In this document: positions 1-10,900 of the stretch, piece after piece
How positions within the stretch are numbered: the first letter of the stretch is position 1
How the letters are laid out: each line of letters begins with the position of its first letter
NCBI GenBank assembly: GCA_027576995.1
Contig: JANBQC010000148.1
Coordinates: 7,928 to 51,442 of the forward strand
Direction: 5' to 3'
Source of the DNA: Dimargaris cristalligena
Taxonomy: Eukaryota; Kickxellomycota; Dimargaritomycetes; Dimargaritales; Dimargaritaceae
Length of the DNA: 43,515 nucleotides
The notes under the pieces: model-generated
Databases searched by the model: none
Told to the model about the DNA's origin: nothing
Seen by the model: only the letters and a program-made list of their open reading frames with translations
Program-made: the position numbers and the translations under genes

Positions 1-878
1 ACCCACTGCCACAAGGTGCTACTTGTATAGCCCCTGGTTGTTACTTCCAGGCTCTGCTATTTTCACTTAGGTATTAACCCCAAGGCTCCTCTATTCCCAT
101 CAGAGATATCTGCATAACATTAGTTCCTAATAGGTATTACACATATATTCTTTAGTATTCACTTTTTATTATCCTATGAACATATAAATATTCTACCCAA
201 ATTACAATTTATTAGTTCTTCAGCTTATATTCCCCCTTTATTTATTTAATAAACCCTTGTATACTCACCCCTTGATAGAAAGTGTGTACCAGCACTATTT
301 AATTATCACCTCTGTATTATTGCCCATTTCTCTATTAACAGCATTGGTTATGAGCACTCTTGGTGACATTTCTAATAAAAGCCTATGTTAGAATCTTTGA
401 ATGAATAACTGCAAGCTTTATTGAATTGAAAATTGTGATCACTAGAAAAATAGTAATGGAATGAAGGAAAAGCCACAAAGAGAAAACAACAACTCCAGTT
501 GAGTTGTTTCATTGAATAGAGGATGCACCCATAATAATGAAGGGGACACAGCCATAATAAAGTGAATAAAATAGTGCTCACAAGAGCTAAATGAGAATCA
601 CTATACATTACACAATTTCTAACAGCCTATCCACATGGATAAATGAAAACCCATTGTTTTGTTAGCAGTTTAAATGCAAGGTTAAGGATTCTGACTATTT
701 CAGTTGCAAATTACCATGGCCAAGAGTAATAATAAAATGAACATCAGCTTTGGGATGAATTAGGTGGCAGGAGCAGAGAGGACCAGTGTATTTCGGGAAG
801 TGAATAGGATGTATATAGTGGCAAAAACTGACTAACCGGCTTAATTCTTATCTGAGGCTAGAAGGAGTATCTGTTGAA
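1..878. other. AT-rich spacer, no gene seen
   Basis: AT-rich sequence with only short, compositionally random ORFs. I see no exon-like GC block, tRNA box or long repeat here. It ends at the left copy of the inverted-repeat pair. Confidence 0.5.
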
Positions 879-1099
879 GAATATGTTCCTACATGTTCTT
901 TATCCTATCCTATTTTATCCAATTATGTTAGTTTATTCTACTATCATAAGATCATTTATATTAGCCACTTATATTTCACCCCATCAAAAATTACAGTTCA
1001 ATAAAACTAACCACCTAGAGGCACCTACCATCCTCTAGCTGCTTTCTTCCCTTACTTCCAGTTTTATTTCCTTTTCATCCTTAGTATTCCAACAGTATC
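879..1099 (+). repeat. Inverted-repeat copy A (partner 4321-4539)
   Basis: This stretch of about 220 bp is the reverse complement of 4321-4539 at roughly 85-88% identity by eye. It opens with GAATATGTTCCTACAT and closes near CCTTAGTATTCCAACA. The two copies face each other across about 3.2 kb. Most differences are transitions (about 25, against 3-4 transversions). No open frame is kept in this copy. It could be a pair of copies of one dispersed element, or the ends of a larger decayed one. Confidence 0.8.
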
Positions 1100-2253
1100 C
1101 CCACCCCATCATACCTAATAAAACATAATAGCTGTATTAGCCATAGGGTGAAGGCAAATAGTCAAGTGCACCATGAACAATGAGCTGAAGTGGACCAGAT
1201 ACAAGGGAAATCACTTGATTCTGCCTTGTAGATTGGTATTCAAGTAGGTCCACAAGTACATGGTTCCTTTGTTACATAGAATCAAACTGGGTGGGGTTTT
1301 TTAGTCATCCTTCAGCCCCCTCCTCCCTCTCTCTATTGTTATTACATAGGTTAGTACTGAATAAAACATTGAAATCACACCCTTTAGAGCTTTCTTACTG
1401 ACTAATTTAACATGACATTGACCATACATAGTCTATACAGTAAACACCCTAGCTGTAGGACCCTGTTAGAAGCACGGGCAAGGCCAACGTGAATATACCT
1501 CTAGATTTATATACCCCAGGGGTTAAAGTAGCTAATATCTATGTATTTTTGTCAATGGGCTTGTGTAGTTACATCCCACCTTGTGGCCCAAGGGATCCGC
1601 ATCATCCACAACTGTTTTAATGGCCAGTCCTGCTTCCTCACTATGTCATTTAATTTGCATAATTCAAGGCGCAGGTTTGGCTTACACAGCTTGCTGTCCT
1701 TTGATATAGTCAATACTAACCATGGATGATCAATAACAGGGAGTAATCCAGCTGACGAAGAGAAAGAGAGTGATTAACAGTCAACAAAAAACCATAGAAG
1801 CTGGGCTGTTTGAACTAGGTGGCAGGGTTGCTGTAAAGGGCATGAGGTGGACAAGATGAACCAGCCTGACATAATTAATTTAAATGATTTACATTCCAAA
1901 TCTGGATCATAAAGCTATATTAGTCTGTTTAGGCAGTAGGGAGGGCAATATAAGTGGATTTGAAATTAGCAGAATGAGAGAGGGGGGAGGGGTGACAGCC
2001 CATTCAGCCCAGATACTGTTTTTGAACCAACACCATATAGACCAAGTCAATAATGATGTCCACTTCAGTTAAAGGTACTACAGTCAGGCCCACTCATTAC
2101 CACATATCAACACCCCTTCCAATGTGTATAAAAACACCCTACTTGCCCTCCCTTCTGATACTAATCATCTCCCATATTTACTTCTATTTGACAGCACTCA
2201 TTCATCAGTAATAACTCTTACCAAATAGCCTTTGACCTACCCCTATCCCTTGA
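1100..2253. other. Spacer inside the inverted repeat, no confident gene
   Basis: AT-rich sequence between the inverted-repeat copies. Only short ORFs without recognisable features occur. A TATA-like box at 2127-2134 precedes the candidate ORF that starts at 2254. Confidence 0.4.
2127..2134 (+). promoter_or_regulatory. TATA-like box upstream of the 2254 ORF
   Basis: TATAAAAA lies 120 bp before the ATG at 2254, in a pyrimidine-rich leader. The spacing would allow transcription to start about 90 bp before the ATG. Such boxes are common by chance in AT-rich DNA. Confidence 0.3.
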
Positions 2254-2562
2254 ATGCCCCAGTCACAGTCAACTATGCAGCTGCCCTTTTACACCAATGC
2301 CCTCCTTATTGTGGCAGCCACTTTCGGTGCAATGGACTGGGCCAGTCCAGTGAATGACTATTCCGGTTCTGCCAACTTATCCTCAGCTCCATCTCCTCTG
2401 GTACACCACACTACTTCCAACCCCCCAATTCTTTTCTGGCATGTTTCTAAAGTAGGAAGAGGTAGTGGATTTGGTGGAGGTGGTGGATCCAGTTCTTTGT
2501 GCCCTTGGTTGTGGCTGTTTCTTTGGGGCAGCCATGACAATACCAAAACTACGGCCCCTTAG
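2254..2562 (+). CDS. Candidate small secreted orphan protein (102 aa)
   Basis: I do not recognise this ORF. The second Met (2275) begins a stretch like a signal peptide: MQLPFYTNALLIVAATFGAM, a short polar start followed by a hydrophobic core. Next come an S/T/P-rich segment and a glycine run with a Trp/Leu-rich tail (around residues 73-92). Features for it are the TATA-like box 120 bp upstream and a GC content above the flanks. Against it, the +1 frame is also open over the second half (2465-2731), so an unseen intron or a frameshift could change the C-terminus, and no homologue is evident. Confidence 0.3.
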   Translation: MPQSQSTMQLPFYTNALLIVAATFGAMDWASPVNDYSGSANLSSAPSPLVHHTTSNPPILFWHVSKVGRGSGFGGGGGSSSLCPWLWLFLWGSHDNTKTTAP

Positions 2563-3154
2563 GATACTGAGTCAGTTGTCAAGTTCTTTCCCAATCCTGG
2601 AACTAGCTGATTATTTTTCAACCCTTCCTTCATATCATTTCACATTCCCTCTCACGGACTATCTAAGTACTCAATATTCTGAATCTCGATGTTATAACAT
2701 TCCATTGACTGTGACATTTACACTGAATTAGGCCCAGCATATTGGACAATTAACTCAGTAAACACGTTATGTCTGATCTATATTTCACATGGCACTAGTG
2801 GCTAGTGGGTGGAAAGGTTCACCATTGACATATGGGATTGAGTAAGAGAAAAGTATTTAACATGGTGTCTATTTATTGGTTACTTGGCATGTAAGTAATG
2901 GCCAAATAATGAATTAAATGGCTTGACTAGTTCATAAACCATATTATAGATATTGAAAGATTTGAATTCATATAATTACCAGTATGACTATTAGATTTAT
3001 ATTCTTAAGCTAATGGTTGAAGCAGTAAAACAAGTAAATAATCGGACTATAACTCGTGTCCATGCTGTGGGTGGACAATGGCCTACATGAAAAAAACTAA
3101 TTGTTGATAAAATTTATGGACATTGGAAAATGATGTCTGGTCCTTAGAAAATTA
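2563..3154. other. AT-rich spacer
   Basis: No coding signal apart from the overlapping alternative frame to 2731. AT-rich, with no clear repeat until the TIR element at 3155. Confidence 0.4.
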
Positions 3155-3298
3155 ATGTGGGAGAGGTTCAACCAGGGTGTATAGTGAAGAATCTGTTGGA
3201 TGAAGCAAATACTACTGGTTGCAAATGAATCCCCCACCTGCTTTCCTATACAGGTATCATATAAAACCTTACACAGCTGGGCCAAATTTCACCCATGT
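3155..3298 (+). repeat. TIR repeat copy R1 (full length, about 144 bp)
   Basis: A member of the short dispersed family described in the findings. The left end reads ATGTGGGAGAGGTTCAA and the right end TTTCACCCATGT, so the ends are imperfect inverted repeats. It carries the internal marker AAATACTACTGGTTG and the right-arm block CAGCTGGGCCAAATTTCACC. Similarity to the 43.3 kb copy may continue past the right end to about 3372. It has no coding capacity. Confidence 0.75.
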
Positions 3299-3797
3299 AT
3301 TACTTGATCAACCCTTTAGCTCGGTATATGTAGTACCACTTAGTGGTTGGCCAATTCCCCTGAGCTGTAAGTGGCCTGTCTGTGTCAGTGAAGGGTGGAT
3401 AATGTCGTGATATACAATACCCACCTCATCCCTGCTTGTTTCTGCTGCCTTTACTGCAGCAACACAATTACTGACAAATCAATTATTATATGTTTGCCCT
3501 ACTGGCTAGCATTAAATAGCCCAGCTAACATTATTTGCATCTGAAGGTCTGACTTTACATCAAGTGCCTTATGGATATCTCTACTTTTCATTGTTTTTTT
3601 TTAAAAAAAATATGATCATCATTTCAAGCAGCTAGGTAGGCCATCTTAAGATTACATAGGCAATTGGTGGAATTACCACCACTCTTGAGGGGTTTTCATC
3701 ACCTACTCATTTGAACTTTACCATTTTATACTATTGCCCCTCCCCCATTTTGACCATTAGCCATCTCTTTTTCTAGTGCTTGTCTGTTCTATTATTA
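3299..3797. other. AT-rich spacer
   Basis: No gene seen. The first 70 bp weakly resemble the flank of repeat copy R8 (43318-43385), which hints that the repeat may be part of a larger decayed unit. Confidence 0.35.
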
Positions 3798-4040
3798 TTA
3801 TTTTTTGCAATAAATGGCTATTATCCCTTTTATATCTATTCCATCTTTTATTAGGTGCTTGCTCCCATCCACTGCCATGACTACAGCCACCTCCATCCCT
3901 GTCTCATCCAACACAACATGCCCCCCCTCTTTTACAGCTAGGGAGCCATCCTCCAAGTCACTGGGCTGTGCCAATAGAGAGGCTACACCCTCTTCCCAAA
4001 TCTTGATTTCCAACAGTGCAAGGTCATAGTCCAACAGCAG
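3798..4040 (-). pseudogene. Possible coding remnant or exon, unknown
   Basis: The minus strand is open and reads like protein, with motifs such as LLLDYDLALLEIKIWEEG, an acidic stretch, and VVLDETGMEVAVVMAVDG before a stop at the low-coordinate end. The frame stays open upstream to about 4205 but crosses a purine microsatellite (Arg/Glu run) and has no ATG at a sensible place. I infer a terminal exon or a fragment of a decayed element. I recognise no family. Confidence 0.25.
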
Positions 4041-4047
4041 CACACAT

Positions 4048-4089
4048 TCCCCCCCCTCTCTCTCTCTCTCCCTCCCTCTCTTTTTTTTT
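4048..4089. repeat. Polypyrimidine tract (C8, CT repeats, T9)
   Basis: An uninterrupted pyrimidine run of about 42 nt: a C run, (CT)n, CCCTCCCTCTC, then nine T. It is a simple-sequence repeat with strong strand asymmetry, which could form a triplex in vitro. I see no link to a gene. Confidence 0.85.
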
Positions 4090-4320
4090 GGCAACACAGG
4101 ATGAGTATCAAGGCAAAGGACTGGGAAGTCAAGCCTCTGCTTACTATTGTATGATATTATTGGCTGGGATCTATTCAAAGTAGGGGACCTAGCCAGCCCT
4201 TCCACCTCCCATTATGGCTAACAGTGGCTAATAATTATACTGCTCCAGCCTCTACACTTTTTTAATATGTACCTGTTCTCATTGTGAAGGAGAGTGTCAG
4301 TTAGCTACAACTTACACAGC

Positions 4321-4539
4321 ATATGTTGAAATACTAAGGATATAAAGAAAATAAAACTGGAAGTAAGGGAAGAAAGCAGCCAGAGGACAGTAGTTGCCTC
4401 TAGGTAGTTAGTTTTATTGAATTGTAATTTCAGTGGGGTAAAACATAAGTGACTAACATAAATGATCTCATGATAGCAGAATAAAATAACATAATTAGGT
4501 AAAACAGAATAGGATAAAGAATATGTAGGAACATATTCT
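4321..4539 (-). repeat. Inverted-repeat copy B (partner 879-1099)
   Basis: Reverse-complement partner of 879-1099. The minus strand of this copy is open across the repeat, inside a 128-codon frame at 4305-4691. Copy A keeps the same frame only part of the way and then has a stop, so any coding function is doubtful. Differences between the copies are almost all A/G or C/T. Confidence 0.8.
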
Positions 4540-4952
4540 TTAATAAAAACAGTGTCTGCGGTGCTGTTACACTCACATGCAGCAATATACAAGATCCAGT
4601 ACCTTGACTGTGAAAGAATATTAGTGGGACAGTCACTGGCACAAGATGAAGAACATGGTCCATTTATGGCTGTTAGCTTTGATATGGGCAAATGATGCTG
4701 TCACTGCATAATCAAGTGTCCCTTTCCTGGGCCGGATTTTCTCTTCGAACATTAATCACCACCTTCACCCATTTTTATTTTGCATTTCACCTAAGAAATA
4801 TAATCAGCTGAATCGCGCTTTACCCATATCAACATATAATAGGGGCACCCAACAGGTAGCTGCTTTAATTAAGGAGTGGGAAATGGATTTTTACATTGGT
4901 CCTTGGAAGGGCTTATTAAATATATAAACATGACAAATATATACAGACAGCC
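4540..4952. other. Short spacer and 3' flank of the ArAE gene
   Basis: AT-rich. It probably holds the 3' UTR and polyadenylation region of the minus-strand gene that ends at 4953. No other signal was seen. Confidence 0.4.
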
Positions 4953-7900
4953 TCACCAACCGGGTGAATCCAGAAGTTCGTGTAGCACATCATTCTCCCC
5001 GACCAATGACTTGACCAAGATGACTATATTTTCCAGTTCTTCGATCACTTCCTCCAGGGCCGCGGAGTAGGCGTACCAGTAGAACGTGCTTAACATGTAC
5101 TTGCGCGGGGGGCGCTGTGACTTACCCGGCGGCTTTCCCGATGCTGGAGTCACTTCCTTCAGGGGTGGGGGAAAATGCTGGGATGGCTCAGGGCCGCTGC
5201 CGAGTGGCCCCTGGGAAACATGCGCCGAAGTCTCAAAGGATTGTTCCTCCCCCCCTCCTTCATCGCCCGGGTAGCGGTGGGTGAGGGTCTGGTCTAATGT
5301 GCGCGAGGTTCGCCGAGTGTGCATGGAAAGCCACTCGTCTTCGTCTTCACTTTCGTTACCTTCGTCAAAACTAGCGAGCGGAGAGCGTACCCGCCCAGCA
5401 CCATCCACCTGATGATGATCGGGGGGTACTAAATGGGAATGTTGGGTCGGCACGTATTGGTTATACTTGCGGTGGGGATCGTGGTGAATCCCTCCTCCCA
5501 GATGATACTGGTTATCAGTGGGGGCTAACGTAGAGCGTCGGCGCCGGTGGTGGTGGCGGGATTGGGTCTGGGACTGGGGTTGGGAAGTGGAACTCTGATC
5601 CAATGATTGGTTGGAGTCGTTGTGATTACCGGTCCGCTCCCCTGAGTCTTGGAGGTGGGAACTCGGGATAATCTCGTCACCACCACTAACCGCAGCCTTC
5701 TCCGGCTCATTCACAGTAGATAACCGGGTCTCGAATGAACGCCGTGATGTTGGGGGCGCCAGGGTGTCCTGCGTGGAGGAATTCCAGCTGGAGTTCCGGG
5801 GCACCCCCGAAGGGCGTGCGCGTAGTAGTGAACGCTGGGGGGACGCTACATCCGTAGCCTCGCTATCCCGTTCCAAACGGTGGGACAGGGTCGACGGAGA
5901 GCCATTCACCGATGGGGTCGTAGGAGCTGCTCTTGGTCTGGGTGATTTCCGAGGTTTGGCCTGGGCAAAGAGGTTCGCGGGCTGAGACCGGGGATTTTGG
6001 AATGACCATTCGCTCGCACCCGATGGCAGAGTAGAAGCGGTTTCCCGTTCCCGACGGCCATGACGGCCCATGGCACTGTCTTCGTCGTCACTGTCACTTC
6101 CACTACTGCTACTATCGTCATCCGGAAGCGGGTATGTTGAACTATCGTCCAAGTGGGGCCGGGCATGGGCCAAATGACTTCTAATCTGACTGATCAGTCG
6201 GATCCGAGCGGCCCGCCCACTCGGTAAATAAGGGGGGAGCGGGGTTTTGCTGCGAAGCGCCCCGGCAAGGGCGTAAAAATTGATCAAGATGGCGGCGGTC
6301 ATGTCCCGCCGGCCGTGCTGATTAAACGGGGTGATAATGGCGTGGTGAACCTGGGGGGATATGTAGTCCGTCGTGATGGACATGGAAATAAACCGATCCA
6401 GAATGTTTTGGAGCCGGTCCAGGATTTCGGCATATACGACTTTGGGGAAAGGTCCCTGGAGCCGGGGTTCCAGCGCAGATTCTTGCAGCATGATTTGACT
6501 GCGGCCGAGAAGGTCCTGCATCTTGCGGGTCGATTTGATGATACTAGCATTCAACCGTTCATGGGGCCGGAGGATGGCACGGGACGGGGGGAAATCGATG
6601 TATGGATATTCTACATCCATGGCGGCCACCCGTTCCCCAGTGGTGAGCAGGGTGGGGGTAGTAGGGTCACGATTCCCCCCCACCATAGGTTCGTTAGGCT
6701 GCAACAGGCTACTAGGTGGATTAAACCGGCCCGGGGGATGAAAACGCAAGCCGTGAATCGACATTTGCTGGGACCGGTTGGAAGCAACGGACTGGAAGGT
6801 GTCGGTCGGTAATAGGGATGCCACGCGTGGGTGACTCAGGATACGACTAAGTCGGCTCGCAGTTTCAGCTTCCGGATCGTAGCTTCGGCTTAAACGCTGC
6901 ATGAGTCCTCCGGGCGTCAAGGCACCCACTCCACTGCCATTCTGGACCGTGTATCCACCGCCGTTATCGTCAATATCGATGGTACTGGCGCCCAACAGCG
7001 AATAAGGGACAGGCCCCGGTCGCCGCCCGGTCGTTTCGGCCCACTCGGAGGGTAGCGAGGCGACCCCGCTGGACCGCCGCGAGTGGCCGCCACCACCAAT
7101 AATACTCAGTTCGTGCTGAACCTCCTGCCAGCGCACGTGCTCCAAGTACAGTTTGAAGAAATGATTTTGCGGATTGAGCAAGGGGTGAATGACTAGTTTG
7201 GCCACTAAGCGGGAAAAAATATTACCCAGTGTATCCAAGCCCAGGGCGGTAAAATGGCGCAGTTCGACGCGGGCAATGCGGGGCCACAGCCACGTGTTGA
7301 TGAGCAGGGCCGCCATAATACCCACGAGCGTGTTCCACAGGCGCTTGTACACCAGGGTCAGGATCGTGTCCGTCCCTTGATTGCCGGTGTAGAGGATAAA
7401 GACCGTGATGGTGAAAATAATGATCGATAGATACCCAACACTCTTGTGGGGCGTGAAAATAACCACGTAGAAAGCCGGAATGGAAAACACGAGGGCGACG
7501 AAAAAGAGACCATATTTGTTGCCCGCGGTCATGTACCAGCCCACCAATGAAGCAAGGGCGGCGAGGCTGGTCCCGATAACTCGGTAAATGGACATGAGAA
7601 ACGTGCGCCCAATAGTGGGGCTCAGCACAATCAGAACCGAAATGGCCAGCCACTGCATGCGCTGGTCGTTGAAGATAAACATGGACCCATCGAACCACGC
7701 CGGGAAGCAAAGCAGCGTGATGGACAGGGACAGTTTGGTGGCGTAGAGCACCTGGTAACTCTTGAGGAATCGCGAAAAGAGCCACAATTGGTAGAAAAAG
7801 ACCGCACGTCGCCGGGCCCACGGGGACGAGTAGGCCGTCGAGGTCGAGTCCCGTCGCCTAGGTCCTTCCCTATTATCCGAACCCGGGGCCTGGCTACTAT

Positions 7901-10900
7901 CGGATGACAGTCGAGGGAGGGAGGCATAGGGGCCCACCGCCGCAAGCCCTCCGACGGCCACGTATTGATCCAGCGAGGGTTCCCTCTCCCGGTCACTGAA
8001 ACTGAAACTATTGCCGCGCGAGAAACTCGGATAGGTTCCTCCTCCACCTCCGGGGGTTCGGACCCGGCCACTAGTAATACCGATGGAATTGCGGCGGGAG
8101 GAGGGCGGCAGATGCCCGAATTGGATCTGGGTCGGAGCATCGTCCGAGGAGGGAACCCGAGGCGGGTGACTAACCAGAGATGACCGGCGGGGTTGCACCT
8201 TAGCCGGTGAAGAGGAAGGCTGGGAAGGGGTGAACTCTTCATTCTTGACCAGTCGTGAGCCGGTTTGGTCTACCTTGGGCATCTTGGGAAAGGGGTACCC
8301 CGCTTCAAGGGAGTGATTTCTAGCTCTCCCAATATCGGTGGTGGTAGATGGTTCGTTTACGCTGCCGCTGGTGGGGCGCGGTGACCGTAAGCGCCCCCAC
8401 CAATGGGACCACCAGGTGGGCTGAGGGCTAGTAGGCGGGCTATTACGTCCACTACCGTTGGCTCCACATTCGGTCGCTGCTTCCGGCTCGGACCCACTTT
8501 CGGAATTGGTATCATCGATGTTCTCATCGAACACCTGTCGCACCACTTCCTGGTAACCATGGTAGAGCTCGTCGTATTCCGCCACCATAGGACTACCCCG
8601 GCCGTGCCGACGGCGGATCGTTGAGCCGCCCCCGCTAGGAGGGCCACCGTGGAGTGGGCGGGATTGGGTGGGGCGGGCCAAAACGCCCGTAGACCGGCCA
8701 TACACGGTACCCGCGGGCATTTTACCGTACTCCTTATCGTGTTTCTTGCTCACCGGTGTTTTACGGTGCCAGTCGGAAAGGCGCCGGCGAAACGTTCCCC
8801 GGGACTCGGAAGTTTGCGACTTTTCGTCGGGATTAGTCTTCACGGCTTTGGAGGATGATGATCGCAGTTGTGCGCCTAGTAGGAGACCAAGCACGTAGAC
8901 CCGAAACTGCCGGAGAACCCACCGGATATCGCTGTTCCAGCGTAGCCACAAACGTTTAGTTTTGGACCGGGCGAGTTGTAGGGTATGAATTTGCGTCACT
9001 AGGGTAGATAGAAGGAGGGCCACTTCACGGAGACTAAATAAGAAAAAGAAAATCAAAAAAGCCTCCTCCCGCGGTTCTTCGAAAGACGGAGCGGGGCAGT
9101 TGGGGTCACTCTGGTGGCCGTCAGCCCCGGGGTTCTGCCCGGGTTCCCGGCGGGAGTCTAGGGGTATTGAATGGTCCACCACGTTCATGGTGTGGCGGTA
9201 TACTTTGCGAATGGCCGTGACTTCCAATTTATCGAAGCGGGCGATGGCTTGCTGGATCTTATTTACAAAATCCTGCATATCCGCATCGGATAGGGGGTCG
9301 TTGGATCGAACGGGATGGGGAACTTGATCATCGCGGAGTTCCGGGCTGGCGGAACATGGGGACGGGACCGGGGAAGGCGGGCCTGCTTCACCAGGCGGCG
9401 TACCTTCCGAAGGTTTCTCACTGCCCCTAAAGACAGCTGAGTGATCCTCCGGACCGTCCATCGTCGTTCCCGAAAACAATAGGGATAGACGCCGGGGCCG
9501 GGTATCTCGATTGAAATAGCCCTGATCGTCAATTTCAATGGACACACTGCTAACGTTAGATTGCGGGCGAGTCGGTAGATACTCGGCTTCGGATCGGGGG
9601 GCGGTTCCACTTTCCACCGCTGTGGGAGAAGGCTTCTCGTACCGGGGTGTCCCCCCCGCAGACAAGGGTGTCTTTAGCACTTTCGACTTGGGGTGTAATC
9701 CCCTGAGACGACGAAAGAGATTCACTATAGGCCCATGGGATTGCTCCTCGGGCCGTTTTTGGTACCGGGCTTCGATCACCGAGAATTTATGAATCAGCAG
9801 GTCATCCGGCAAATCGTTCACGATGCGTACCGTCGCGGTGGACTTGCCGAGGCCTTGACAGTTCTTAATAAATCGATGAACACACCGGTCGAGAGTCAAT
9901 TCACAGAGATAGGAGAGTTCCTGAATCGACGGCCCAAAGCTTTGCAAGAGCTGCATAAAAACCTTCCGGTCCGCTTTGGCCAACTCCTTGGGCACACTGC
10001 GGCTCTGACAGACAGAGGCGGGGAAATCCATGGACCGGGTGGTTCGTAGGGACATGGCGGAAGTCGTTGGGGGACCCAACTCGGACTCAAAGGACGATCG
10101 TCTCGGAGAGGAAACGGGGACGGTGGCGGAGCGCGTAAAGGGATACGACCCACTATTTTTGGAAGGCTCGGGTACGGGAGGAGTAGGTTCCCCGTAACCA
10201 CTCCCGGATTGTGGTGGAGGGGCCGCATCGGATGGACCTTCGGCAGATTCGTTGTTCCACGGGCCGTGTTGCTCAACAAAATCCTGAGCATGGAACAGGT
10301 AGCGCTCATTTTGGGCGGACAGGGTCATACTTCCCAGGTGCTGTGAGATAAGGAGCAGGGTTTTCTGGATGGCGTTAAAGTCCTCGGGCTTGTGGTTGGA
10401 GTAGGATATCTCGTACTTGGCTTCGAGGGCGGCCTCCTTTAAAGCCGACATGGCCTGTCGAACCTCGGCCATGTGAGAACTGAACTGCTGGGGCGTCAGA
10501 AGGGCGGATGAGTCCCGCAGTAGGAAGGCCTTGGTGGTGATATCCAATACTTTGAGAACCCGGCACATGACGGTTAATACGTGCTTCTCCAAGACGAAAA
10601 TGGCCGAAACGGGGAAGAAGACGATGCCGGAAACCAGTGCGATATTGGCACCGAATATTAGTGGTTTAAGGAAGGACCATACAAAAGCCACGGCCCCGGT
10701 GGAGCTATCCACGTTGGCGGTCATGGCCAGAATCAGGGGAAGGCAAAACAGGATACTCGGGATAAAGTAGCGCTTATTACGCACCCGCACCAGACTCACC
10801 AGAAATAGGCCCAAAAAAAGCCACACGGCCATTACAGCCCGGGCCCCGTGGTCACCGCTCTGTAGAAAACGGCGATTACATTCCTCGGCAGCGAACCTAC

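Noticed and set aside
4305..4691. 128-codon minus frame across inverted-repeat copy B
   Set aside because: The matching frame in copy A is broken by a stop, and the substitutions do not favour third positions.
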